Below, piece by piece: positions 1 through 6,079 of a stretch of 7,158 nucleotides of DNA. The position numbers were made by a program, and so were the translations under genes. Numbering within the stretch: position 1 is the first letter of the stretch; every line of letters starts with the position of its first letter. This DNA comes from Candidatus Faecousia faecipullorum (GTDB lineage Bacteria > Bacillota > Clostridia > Oscillospirales > Oscillospiraceae). The notes below the pieces were generated by a model, which had not been told where the DNA came from, did no database searches, and saw only the letters and a program-made list of their open reading frames with translations. The stretch spans positions 1 to 7,158 of the forward strand of contig DVJG01000026.1 in NCBI GenBank assembly GCA_018710805.1, read 5' to 3'.

Positions 1-1217
1 GGCCGCTCCTCTTCTTCCTCCTGGGGCGCGGTCTGCGGTCTCTGAGCTGCAACCACAAGGCTTCCGCTTTTAATCTGCTCTTCCAGCCGGGTCAGACGGG
101 CATTGAGGCTTTTTGCATCCAGGCTCAGCTCCGGCTGGCACAGCTCCAGCAGACACAGCTCCGCGTCCAAACGGCGGCTGCTGCTGCGGGTGAAGCCCGC
201 CATGGTGGTCTCGATACGCTCCATCATCCGGATCAGCTCTCCGGTGCCAAAGGCTTTGCTGAGGTCCATGGCTTCCTTGTCCGTAGAAATACCGGAGAGC
301 ATGGTGATACCGGCTCCCCCTGCGGTTTTCAGCACCAGCAGGTCCCGGCAAAGGCAGGCCAGCTCGTCCAGCAGAGCTCCGATGTCTTTGCCCTCAGCAT
401 AGAGACGGTTAAAAAGCTCCAAAGTACGGCGGGTGTCATGAGACGCGATATAGCCCATAATTTCGGCGCATTTCTGCTCTCCCGCAATGCCAAGGCATGC
501 GTAGACCCGCTCAGCTGTCAGCTCCCCGGTAGTAGCCGAAGCGCACTGGTCCAATAAGCTCAGGCCATCCCGCATACCGCCGTCGGCCAGTCTCGCCAAG
601 ATCTTGGCGGCGGAGTCGTCCAGGTCGATGTTCTCCTGGTAGGCCACATATTGAAGCCGTGCGGCAATATCCTCCTGGCTGATGCGCCGGAAGGAGAACC
701 GCTGGCATCTTGAGAGAATGGTTGCCGGGACCTTGTGAAGCTCCGTGGTTGCCAGAATGAACAGCAGGTGTTCCGGCGGCTCTTCGATGATCTTCAGCAG
801 GGCGTTGAAGGCCGAAATGGAGAGCATATGGACCTCGTCGATGATATACACCCGCATTTTCACCTGGGAGGGCGCGTAGATGGCATCGTCCCGCAGGTCC
901 CGGACGTTGTCCACGCCGTTATTGGAGGCGGCGTCAATTTCCAGCACGTCCATGCAGGAACCGGAATCAATGGCCCGGCAGGCGGCGCAGCAGTTGCAGG
1001 GATTTCCGCCTACAGGGTTCAGGCAGTTGACGGCTTTGGCCAGAATTTTGGCGCAGCTGGTCTTGCCCGTGCCCCGGGACCCGGTGAAGAGATAGGCGTG
1101 GCTCATTTTCCCCGTCATGATCTGGGTTTTTAGGGTCTGGGTCACAGCCAGCTGGCCCGATACATCATCAAAGGTCTGGGGACGGTATTTTCGATAAAGC
1201 GCTTGATAGGCTGACAT
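1..1217 (-). CDS. dnaX: DNA polymerase III subunit gamma/tau, 3'-truncated by window edge
   Basis: DnaX is the AAA+ ATPase of the clamp loader, which opens the beta sliding clamp and places it on primed DNA; the tau form also ties the loader to the polymerase. About 405 codons are visible and the frame is still open at base 1, so the C-terminal tau region is missing. Visible landmarks are the N-terminal ALYRKYRPQTF (6-16), a Walker A site GSRGTGKT (46-53, with Ser where Pro is usual), zinc-site cysteines C65, C74, C77 and C80 (C76 is an extra Cys), Walker B with DEVH (127-130), sensor-1 threonines T157/T158, and the SRC arginine-finger motif (169-171). An acidic, proline-containing linker begins near residue 395. 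The ATG at 1217 has AGGAGG seven bases upstream (1225-1230). The gene lies about 100 bases after the SRP RNA. I see no A-rich slippery site in the visible part, so whether a short gamma form is made cannot be judged. Identity is very secure. Confidence 0.97.
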   Translation of the reverse strand, partial: MSAYQALYRKYRPQTFDDVSGQLAVTQTLKTQIMTGKMSHAYLFTGSRGTGKTSCAKILAKAVNCLNPVGGNPCNCCAACRAIDSGSCMDVLEIDAASNNGVDNVRDLRDDAIYAPSQVKMRVYIIDEVHMLSISAFNALLKIIEEPPEHLLFILATTELHKVPATILSRCQRFSFRRISQEDIAARLQYVAYQENIDLDDSAAKILARLADGGMRDGLSLLDQCASATTGELTAERVYACLGIAGEQKCAEIMGYIASHDTRRTLELFNRLYAEGKDIGALLDELACLCRDLLVLKTAGGAGITMLSGISTDKEAMDLSKAFGTGELIRMMERIETTMAGFTRSSSRRLDAELCLLELCQPELSLDAKSLNARLTRLEEQIKSGSLVVAAQRPQTAPQEEEEER

Positions 1218-1319
1218 ATGTCCCCCTCCTTTTTAATATAGCAGCTTCGCAGAATTGTCCCTGGGCAGGCGGAAGGAAAGCCCCTATCCGGCATCTCAAA
1301 GGAACATTGGAATGAAAAA

Positions 1320-1614
1320 GGCTGGCTCATAACAAGATCGCACACCCACATTTGAACATCCGGCTGCCGAACCGTACAGCCCGACTCAAGAACGGTAAAC
1401 CCGCGGCACACGAGAAGCTCCGCTTAATGCTGCTTGGTTCCCCACCTGACATGGTTCACGGTTTCTCGTTGCGCAGGGCCGGTCTCTCAACATCAAACTG
1501 CCCATAGGTATCGGTTCCTTGACGCCCGGGTGTGGGGTTTCATCCCTGCTGAAGCGATGCAGGTACAGGAAACCGCTAACTTCCCGACTAGTGCGACCTT
1601 GTTATAAGCCAGCC
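1320..1614 (-). ncRNA. ffs: Large bacterial signal recognition particle RNA (Alu and S domains)
   Basis: This is the RNA core of the signal recognition particle, which binds Ffh and delivers ribosomes making membrane and secreted proteins to the membrane. The ends pair over 24 positions: the 5' strand at 1614-1591 (starting GGCTGGCTTATAAC) matches the 3' strand at 1343-1320 (ending ATGAGCCAGCC), with only G-U variations. The Alu region shows GTTAGCGG (1580-1573), TGTACC (1567-1562) and GCAGGGATGAA (1549-1539), all typical of the large Gram-positive form. Domain IV, the Ffh-binding tip, is ATGTCAGGTGG-GGAA-CCAAGCAGC, with the GGAA loop at 1441-1438. The length of about 295 nt fits the Alu-containing class rather than the short 4.5S type. 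The 3' helix is followed directly by five Ts (1319-1315), a likely termination signal. The exact ends are inferred from pairing. No good separate promoter is visible. It lies 21 bases after acpP. Confidence 0.93.
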
Positions 1615-1635
1615 TGCTTAAACAAGGTTTGGTAT

Positions 1636-1863
1636 TTAGTTCAGCTTGGAGTCAATGAAATCAGCCAGCTCCTGGAAGGTGGTGATCTTCTGATCTTCCA
1701 TTTCCAGCTCCACACCCAGCTCAGTCTCCAGGTCCATGATCATCTCCACTACGTCCAGGGAATCGATGCCCAGGCTCTCGAAGGTGGAATCCGGGGTGAT
1801 CTCATGCTCGTCCAGCTCCAGCTGCTTGGCGGCATAGTTCACAAGCTTTTCATACATAGACAT
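1636..1863 (-). CDS. acpP: Acyl carrier protein
   Basis: Acyl carrier protein carries growing acyl chains as thioesters through type II fatty acid synthesis and hands them to phospholipid synthesis; it is a soluble cytoplasmic protein. The 75-residue product has the usual length, the usual strong acidity and the signature GIDSLDVVE, in which S35 would receive the 4'-phosphopantetheine arm. The ATG at 1863 is chosen because AGGAGG (1877-1872) lies eight bases upstream. The second ATG, at 1857, is too far from it, and the frame's upstream extension to 1941 would run back through the promoter. The gene is not next to other fab genes here. It sits between a flavoprotein gene and the SRP RNA, with its own strong promoter. 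Because the family includes other carrier proteins, a specialised role is possible, but the sequence looks like the housekeeping AcpP. Confidence 0.95.
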   Translation of the reverse strand: MSMYEKLVNYAAKQLELDEHEITPDSTFESLGIDSLDVVEMIMDLETELGVELEMEDQKITTFQELADFIDSKLN

Positions 1864-1900
1864 AGGTTTTTCCTCCTGTTTTCTCTGGGGGTTCTTTATT

Positions 1901-1923
1901 TGTACTGGGACTATTCTAGTACA
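1901..1923. promoter_or_regulatory. Inverted repeat over the acpP start site, possible operator
   Basis: The arms TGTACT (1901-1906) and AGTACA (1918-1923) are perfect inverted copies separated by 11 bases. On the minus strand a smaller nested repeat, ACTA-GAA-TAGT (1920-1910), spans the -10 box. The element covers the -10 box and the expected start site, where a bound repressor would block transcription. Fatty acid genes in Firmicutes are commonly controlled by FapR or FabT, but the arms here do not match the FapR box, whose AGTAC and GTACT halves are in the opposite order, nor an obvious FabT box. It could also be chance or a weak transcript hairpin. Confidence 0.35.
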
Positions 1924-1941
1924 GGGAGTCTCATTTGTCAA
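1913..1941 (-). promoter_or_regulatory. Sigma-A promoter of acpP
   Basis: TTGACA (1941-1936), a 17-base spacer and TAGAAT (1918-1913) make a near-consensus housekeeping promoter. Transcription should begin near 1906, giving an acpP leader of roughly 40 bases with AGGAGG near its end. The -35 box is formed by the last three sense codons of the upstream flavoprotein gene (Ile-Asp-Lys), whose stop lies at 1933-1931, so the promoter overlaps that gene. This explains how acpP can be expressed strongly and independently of its neighbour. Start-site mapping has not been seen; the call rests on motif match and spacing. Confidence 0.82.
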
Positions 1942-3166
1942 TGGCGTATTTCGCAGCGGCAGTTCCAGCGGCCCAGGCAGTGGCCCAGGCGATCTGCAAG
2001 TTGAAGCCGCCTGTGTAAGCGTCGCAGTCTAAAATCTCTCCTGCGAAAAAGAGGCCCTGGGCGATTTTCGACATCATGGTCTTAGGGTCCGCCTCGGAAA
2101 CCTTCACGCCGCCTCTGGTGATGATGGCTTCCGCCACCGGGCGTTTTCCTGTGATCTCAATGGGAAAGGCTTTCAGCAGCTCCACAAGGGAGCGGCGGTT
2201 CTGCTTTGTGAAGGCATTGGCCTGGGTCTGGGGGTCCACTCCCAGCCGCCTCAGAACCACGGGAATCATTGACCGGGGCAGCAGGTCCGTCAGGGCGTTT
2301 TCCATACTGCGGTTTTGATAGAGCGCCAAATCCCGCTGGATTCTCTGGTCCAGCTTTCCTTCATCCAGAGCGGGTTTCAGGTCAAGAATGAGGCGGCAGC
2401 CCTCCCCTTTCAGGTGGCAGCTGGCGGAGAGCACCGTAGGACCCGAGACGCCGAAATGGGTGAAAAGGAGCTCGCCAAAGTCCTTATAAAGAATCTTTCC
2501 CTTGGCACTTAGCAGTTTCACGCCTACGTTCCGCAGGGACAGCCCCTGCATATCCTGGCAGTCCGTGCCGGAAGTCTCCAGCGGGACCAGGCATCCCTCA
2601 ACGGGAACAATAGAATGCCCCAGCTCCCTTGTCATGGCATAGCCGTCTCCCGTGGAGCCGGTGGCTGGGTAGGAAGCGCCGCCTGTGGCGAGAATGACCC
2701 AGGAAGCAGGGAGCGTCTCCTCTTCTGTCTGTACAGCGGTAACTTTCCCATCTTTTGTGAGAATATGCTGGGCCTTTCCCCTTTGGACCGTGATATTCTG
2801 GCGGCGCAGTTCTTCTTTCAGGCAGTCCAGAACGGAATAGGACTTGTCCGTCACGGGAAACACCCGGTTCCCGCGCTCGGTTTTCAAGGGACAGCCCCGG
2901 GATGTAAAAAAGGCCATGGTACTTTCCGGCGGAAAGGCCGTCATGGCGCTGAACAGAAAGCGGCCGTTTCTAGGGGTATTTTGCAGGACGTCCTGGGCAG
3001 AGCAGTCATTTGTGACGTTGCAGCGGCCTTTTCCTGTAATGAGCAGTTTCTTTCCCAGGCGGTCGTTTTTTTCCAGCAGCAGGACCTTCTGTCCATTTTT
3101 TGCCGCCGCAATGGCGGCCATCATGCCGGCAGGACCGCCGCCGATGACGATTCCATCAAAGTTCAT
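1931..3166 (-). CDS. HI0933/BaiN-family NAD(P)/FAD-dependent oxidoreductase
   Basis: This 411-residue flavoprotein belongs to the HI0933/YhiN group, also annotated as BaiN/RdsA or aminoacetone-oxidase family. Members bind FAD in a Rossmann fold; the true substrate of most is unknown, though one clostridial member (BaiN) has been linked to reduction of bile acid intermediates. The sequence shows the dinucleotide-binding GGGPAG (9-14) with E32 closing the first beta-alpha-beta unit, the family signature GKKLLITGKGRCNVTN (38-53), ATGGASYPATGSTGDGY (160-176) and the C-terminal GEILDCDAYTGGFN (376-389), which completes the FAD site. Length is normal for the family. The ATG at 3166 has GAGGAG five bases upstream and overlaps the stop of the rpiR-type gene (ATGA, 3166-3163), so translation is probably coupled. 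Family assignment is firm. The reaction is not known from sequence, and the bile acid role must not be assumed, since most gut Clostridia carry such a gene. Confidence 0.92.
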   Translation of the reverse strand: MNFDGIVIGGGPAGMMAAIAAAKNGQKVLLLEKNDRLGKKLLITGKGRCNVTNDCSAQDVLQNTPRNGRFLFSAMTAFPPESTMAFFTSRGCPLKTERGNRVFPVTDKSYSVLDCLKEELRRQNITVQRGKAQHILTKDGKVTAVQTEEETLPASWVILATGGASYPATGSTGDGYAMTRELGHSIVPVEGCLVPLETSGTDCQDMQGLSLRNVGVKLLSAKGKILYKDFGELLFTHFGVSGPTVLSASCHLKGEGCRLILDLKPALDEGKLDQRIQRDLALYQNRSMENALTDLLPRSMIPVVLRRLGVDPQTQANAFTKQNRRSLVELLKAFPIEITGKRPVAEAIITRGGVKVSEADPKTMMSKIAQGLFFAGEILDCDAYTGGFNLQIAWATAWAAGTAAAKYAIDK

Positions 3167-4032
3167 GCTTGCTCCTCATTCTTGGCATAGACGTCGTACT
3201 CGTCCCAGATGCGCTCCAAATTCGCAAAGGTCTGGGACAGCTCGTTTTCCCGTTTGGCGGCGATGGCCACAATCAGGGCATTGACGATGCTGAGCGGGGC
3301 CACCAGGGAGTCAACCAGCGAAACCATATCGCTCTTGGCAATGAGCACATGGTCGGAGTTGACACCCAAGGGGGACAGGCGGCTGTCGGTGATGCCAATC
3401 ACCGTGGCCCCCGTAGAGCGGCAATACTTTGCTCCCTTGGTGGTGGAAGAAGAGTACCGGGGGAAGGAGAAGGCAATGAGCACGTCTTCCGAGGTGATGC
3501 CCACGATTTTCTCAAACATCTCCACCATGCCAAAACCGGAAACAACATGGACATTATTGAACATATAGTTCATATAATAGCCTAAAAAGTTCGCCAAAGG
3601 TGCGGTGGAGCGAACTCCCAGAATATAGACCCGCTTGGCTTTTAAAATGGCGTTCACTGCCGCAGAGAATTCCTCCCGGCTTAAGACCTCTCCGGTCTGG
3701 CGAAGCTTCTCCATATCGGAGTGGAGAACCATGGATACCACGTCCTGGTCTCCGATGCGGTTGCTGGCAACCTCAATGCGCTGGACCGCGGTCAGCCGAT
3801 TGAGGACCATTTCCTGCATGGCCTTCTGCATCTCGGGGTAGCCGTCGAAGCCCAGGTCCACGGCAAAGCGGACCACAGTGGATTCGGAAACCCCTACGGT
3901 CTTTCCCAGGCGGTTGGCGGTCATGAAAGCGGCCTTGTCGTAATCCTCGGTAATGTAGCGGGCAATGCGTTTCTGGCCCTTGGAGAAGGTGGGTTCCTTC
4001 TCCTGTAGGAGCGCTAAAATATCGTAGCTCAT
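3163..4032 (-). CDS. MurR/RpiR-family transcriptional regulator (HTH plus SIS)
   Basis: Regulators of this family sense phosphorylated sugars through a SIS domain and bind DNA through an N-terminal helix-turn-helix. The 289-residue product shows both. Residues 1-75 form the HTH_6-type domain, with the recognition segment GVSESTVVRFAVDLGF (47-62). From about 120 to 255 a SIS fold contains ILGVRST (137-143), the usual start of the phosphosugar-binding loop, and later AFSFPRYSSSTTK, the second Ser/Thr-rich loop. The ATG at 4032 has AGGAGG five bases upstream (4043-4038). The gene shares four bases with the flavoprotein gene behind it, and no sugar kinase, isomerase, phosphotransferase or transporter gene is in view, so the effector cannot be guessed. 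A candidate promoter and a short hairpin precede it, which would fit self-control. Family call is secure; the regulated genes, other than possibly its own operon, are unknown. Confidence 0.93.
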   Translation of the reverse strand: MSYDILALLQEKEPTFSKGQKRIARYITEDYDKAAFMTANRLGKTVGVSESTVVRFAVDLGFDGYPEMQKAMQEMVLNRLTAVQRIEVASNRIGDQDVVSMVLHSDMEKLRQTGEVLSREEFSAAVNAILKAKRVYILGVRSTAPLANFLGYYMNYMFNNVHVVSGFGMVEMFEKIVGITSEDVLIAFSFPRYSSSTTKGAKYCRSTGATVIGITDSRLSPLGVNSDHVLIAKSDMVSLVDSLVAPLSIVNALIVAIAAKRENELSQTFANLERIWDEYDVYAKNEEQA

Positions 4033-4045
4033 GGTACCCTCCTAC

Positions 4046-4064
4046 GGACGCACTCACAGCGTCC
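4046..4064 (-). promoter_or_regulatory. Leader hairpin or operator before the rpiR-type gene
   Basis: On the minus strand GGACGC (4064-4059), a 7-base loop and GCGTCC (4051-4046) form a perfect six-pair stem. It ends two bases before the AGGAGG of the regulator gene (4043-4038), inside the predicted leader that begins near 4079. It could be a DNA operator for self-regulation, an RNA stem that limits ribosome access, or a transcript-stabilising stem. No run of Ts follows, so it is not a terminator. Confidence 0.35.
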
Positions 4065-4085
4065 CGATTTCTTTTGATTGAAAAT

Positions 4086-4114
4086 ATAGTAACAAAAACC
4101 AAATCGCTTTGCAA
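4086..4114 (-). promoter_or_regulatory. Candidate promoter for the rpiR-type/flavoprotein operon
   Basis: TTGCAA (4114-4109), a 17-base spacer and TACTAT (4091-4086), with TG one base before the -10 hexamer (extended -10), form a moderate sigma-A promoter. Start is expected near 4079, leaving a leader of about 47 bases that holds the hairpin and the ribosome binding site. It lies between the terminator of the upstream block and the regulator gene, which is where a new operon should begin. An overlapping alternative -10, TATATT (4088-4083), gives a poorer spacing of 20. Confidence 0.55.
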
Positions 4115-4149
4115 GATGCGTTTCAAAAAAATTCATGGCATATTTCCAC

Positions 4150-4180
4150 AAAAAACGAAGGACGTTTTTTCGTCCTTCGT
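4150..4180 (-). terminator. Rho-independent terminator after the pseudouridine synthase gene
   Basis: On the minus strand ACGAAGGACG (4180-4171), an AAAAAA loop and CGTCCTTCGT (4164-4155) form a perfect ten-pair stem followed at once by five more Ts (4154-4150). The stem begins at the last base of the upstream TGA stop codon. It marks the end of the DUF2953-gerW-carboxypeptidase-pseudouridine synthase block and separates it from the regulator operon. Confidence 0.93.
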
Positions 4181-4878
4181 CATCGCAGTTTTTTCATCTC
4201 GTCCGCTGTAAGATACCGCCATTTTCCCAGGGGCAGGTCTCCCAGCTCCAAGCCCCCCTCCCGAATGCGTCGCAGACGGACGCATGTCATGCCTGCCGCC
4301 TGACACATCCGGCGTATCTGACGGTTCCTGCCTTCGTGGATGGTCACGAGAAATTTCGCCTTTTCCCCCTCTGCCTTTTGCAGACATACCTTAGGCGGGC
4401 GAATGGTGTAGCCGTCCAGGGTAATGGGGCGGGCAAGGCGCTTTTCTCCCCCGGGGACATAGTGTTCAACCCAGACCTCATAGGTTTTTTGGGTTTCATG
4501 CCGGGGGTGCATCAGGGCGTTGGCAAACTCTCCGTCGTTGGTAAAGAGCAGCAGGCCCTCGGAGTCCATGTCCAGCCGTCCCACAGGATAGACCCGAACC
4601 CCGCAGTCTGCCACCAGCTGGGCAGCGTTGGGTCTGCCTTTTTCATCAGAAAGGGTTGTCACGTAGCCTCGGGGTTTGTTCAGAAGGATGTACACATTTC
4701 GAGGCGCTTGGGGTAAGGGCCGGCCGTCCAGGCGGATATCGTCCCTTTCCGGGTCCGCCGTGTCGCCCAGGCAGGCGGTGACACCATTCACCGTGACCCG
4801 CCCCTGGGAGATCATTTCCTCGGCCTTTCGCCGGGAGGCGGCGCCTCGGGCGGATAGAATTTTTTGCAGGCGCTCCAT
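4180..4878 (-). CDS. rluB: 16S/23S rRNA pseudouridine synthase, RsuA/RluB/RluF type
   Basis: Enzymes of this family convert a specific uridine in ribosomal RNA to pseudouridine. The 232-residue product has an N-terminal S4 RNA-binding domain (about 1-60; MERLQKILSARGAASRRKAE is typical), the connecting segment LLNKPRGYVTT (65-75), and the catalytic signature VGRLDMDSEGLLLFTNDG, with D103 as the expected nucleophile. RNRQIRRM near residue 190 is the usual C-terminal motif. The frame is open further upstream to 5046, but the ATG at 4878 is chosen for its AGGAGG seven bases away (4891-4886) and because it matches the normal family start. It lies 16 bases after the carboxypeptidase stop, so the two are co-transcribed, and it ends in a strong terminator. 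In Firmicutes the protein at this locus is usually RluB (23S), but RsuA-like specificity cannot be excluded from sequence. Confidence 0.93.
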   Translation of the reverse strand: MERLQKILSARGAASRRKAEEMISQGRVTVNGVTACLGDTADPERDDIRLDGRPLPQAPRNVYILLNKPRGYVTTLSDEKGRPNAAQLVADCGVRVYPVGRLDMDSEGLLLFTNDGEFANALMHPRHETQKTYEVWVEHYVPGGEKRLARPITLDGYTIRPPKVCLQKAEGEKAKFLVTIHEGRNRQIRRMCQAAGMTCVRLRRIREGGLELGDLPLGKWRYLTADEMKKLR

Positions 4879-4894
4879 GGTGCCGCCTCCTGTT

Positions 4895-5980
4895 TTATCT
4901 GTTGAATATCTTTTCCCAAAAGGATTTTTCTTCCATTGGGGTCTGTTCAATGGTTTCTCCAAAGATGGTGGGCACTTTGGCCAGGGCTTTGCCTCCCAAA
5001 AGGGCGTAGCAGTCAGGGCCTGCAGCTCCCTCCACTGCCGGAGCATAGAGGAATCCGGAACCGGAAAGGGCCAGCTGGACCTGCTCGTCGGGGGCCAGAG
5101 AGAAGTCCAGGTCCTCAGAGGCCAGAACCGTCACCTTCTGCCGCTGTCCGCCTGCCACTTCCATGGTTCCCACGGTCTCTCCCTTATTGATGACCCGACG
5201 CGTTTCATAGCGGGAGAAGCCGTTTTCCAGCAGCTTCTGGTGATCTGACCAGTCATTGGGGTCATCGATGGTCACAGCAACCACCCGGCGGCCTTCTCGT
5301 TGGGCGCTGGATACCAGAATGCGCCCAGCAGCTTTGGTAAAGCCCGTTTTGACGCCTTCGGCGCCGGAAATCCGCCACAGTAGTTTATTGTGGTTTGTAA
5401 GATAGCGGTCTCCGATGCGGATGGATTTTGTGGATACGGTTTGCCGGAAAACAGGATTTTCCATGGCATAGGCTGCAAGGACAGCCAAATCCCGGGCGGT
5501 GGAATAGTGACCGGGACTGTCCAGGCCGTTGGGGTTTTCAAAATGGGTCCCCGTCATCCCCAGACGATGGGCCTTGTCATTCATGAGCCCCGCGAAGCCC
5601 TCCACGGTGCCTCCGCAGTAAATAGCCAGGGCCACCGCAGCGTCGTTGCCGGAGGACAGCATCAGGCCATAAAGAAGCTCCTGAAGGGTCAGAATTTCCC
5701 CCTCTTTCAAATACATGGAGGAGCCCTCAATGCCTACAGCCTCCTTGGGAACGCGCATACGGTCCAGGACGTTGCACTGCTCACAGACAATGAGAGCCGT
5801 CATGATCTTGGTGGTGCTGGCAATGAGGCTTCTTTCCTGGGGGGATCGCTCATAGAGCACCTTGCCGCTGATGGCATCCATCGCATAGGCCCGCCGGGCC
5901 GAAATGGCCTGGGCCTTGATCGGGAAAAGCAGGACGACGGCCAGCAGTCCAGCCGCCGTCCCGGCAAAAAGTCGTTTCAT
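4895..5980 (-). CDS. Secreted D-alanyl-D-alanine carboxypeptidase (DacF/DacB-like, peptidase S11)
   Basis: This low-molecular-weight penicillin-binding protein removes the terminal D-Ala from peptidoglycan stem peptides outside the membrane, limiting cross-linking. The 361-residue product starts with a signal peptide (MKRL, a hydrophobic stretch, then KAQA near 22-25). The active-site set is complete: STTK with S55 and K58, SGN (110-112) and KTG (211-213). A PBP5_C-like beta domain follows from about 250, and the last residues (EEKSFWEKIF) could form a short amphipathic membrane anchor. I chose the ATG at 5980; the in-frame GTG at 5989 has no ribosome binding site, while GAGGA (5987-5983) sits just before the ATG, although unusually close. 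Two spore-linked upstream genes and a pseudouridine synthase 16 bases downstream resemble the neighbourhood of spore-cortex carboxypeptidases in Bacillus. A role in sporulation is inferred; a vegetative role is equally possible. Confidence 0.93.
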   Translation of the reverse strand: MKRLFAGTAAGLLAVVLLFPIKAQAISARRAYAMDAISGKVLYERSPQERSLIASTTKIMTALIVCEQCNVLDRMRVPKEAVGIEGSSMYLKEGEILTLQELLYGLMLSSGNDAAVALAIYCGGTVEGFAGLMNDKAHRLGMTGTHFENPNGLDSPGHYSTARDLAVLAAYAMENPVFRQTVSTKSIRIGDRYLTNHNKLLWRISGAEGVKTGFTKAAGRILVSSAQREGRRVVAVTIDDPNDWSDHQKLLENGFSRYETRRVINKGETVGTMEVAGGQRQKVTVLASEDLDFSLAPDEQVQLALSGSGFLYAPAVEGAAGPDCYALLGGKALAKVPTIFGETIEQTPMEEKSFWEKIFNR

Positions 5981-6018
5981 GTTCCTCACCCGGGGGTAGT
6001 TTGTGCCCGCAGGCGAAA

Positions 6019-6024
6019 ATTATA
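6019..6024 (-). promoter_or_regulatory. Isolated TATAAT before the carboxypeptidase gene
   Basis: A perfect TATAAT (6024-6019) lies in the 99-base gap between gerW and the carboxypeptidase gene, about 40 bases before its start codon. No -35 box resembling TTGACA sits 16-18 bases upstream (GGAGGG occupies that place), and I see no clear sporulation-sigma -35 motif. It may be a weak promoter, one used with an activator, or chance. The rest of the gap shows only an imperfect GCAGG/CCTGC stem (6044-6028) with no T run, so no terminator. Confidence 0.25.
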
Positions 6025-6079
6025 CGCAGCTTTGCAGGGGTCCCTCCTGCCCAAACAGTTGTTTTGAATCTATCCTAGT

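Noticed and set aside
735..1133. Open plus-strand frame of about 130 codons inside dnaX
   Set aside because: It lies exactly opposite strongly conserved DnaX motifs, has no ribosome binding site or known domain, and looks like a by-product of GC-rich coding sequence.
1..1217. Programmed frameshift site for the gamma form of DnaX
   Set aside because: No run of As or Ts of the needed slippery type is visible in the part of the gene present; it could only lie beyond the window edge.
1235..1240. TATATT as the -10 box of a dnaX promoter
   Set aside because: It would start transcription within the AGGAGG site of dnaX, and no suitable -35 box is present, so read-through from acpP/ffs is likelier.
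1142..1411. Minus-strand open frame of 89 codons between acpP and dnaX
   Set aside because: It overlaps the 3' half of the SRP RNA and the start of dnaX and resembles no protein family.
1901..1923. FapR operator at acpP
   Set aside because: The FapR box has AGTAC then GTACT close together; here the halves are in the opposite order with an 11-base gap.
1519..2004. Plus-strand open frame of about 160 codons
   Set aside because: It covers the SRP RNA, the antisense of acpP and its promoter; the translation is the shadow of those features.
2615..3190. Plus-strand open frame of about 190 codons opposite the flavoprotein gene
   Set aside because: It is antisense to conserved FAD-binding motifs and has no independent signals of a gene.
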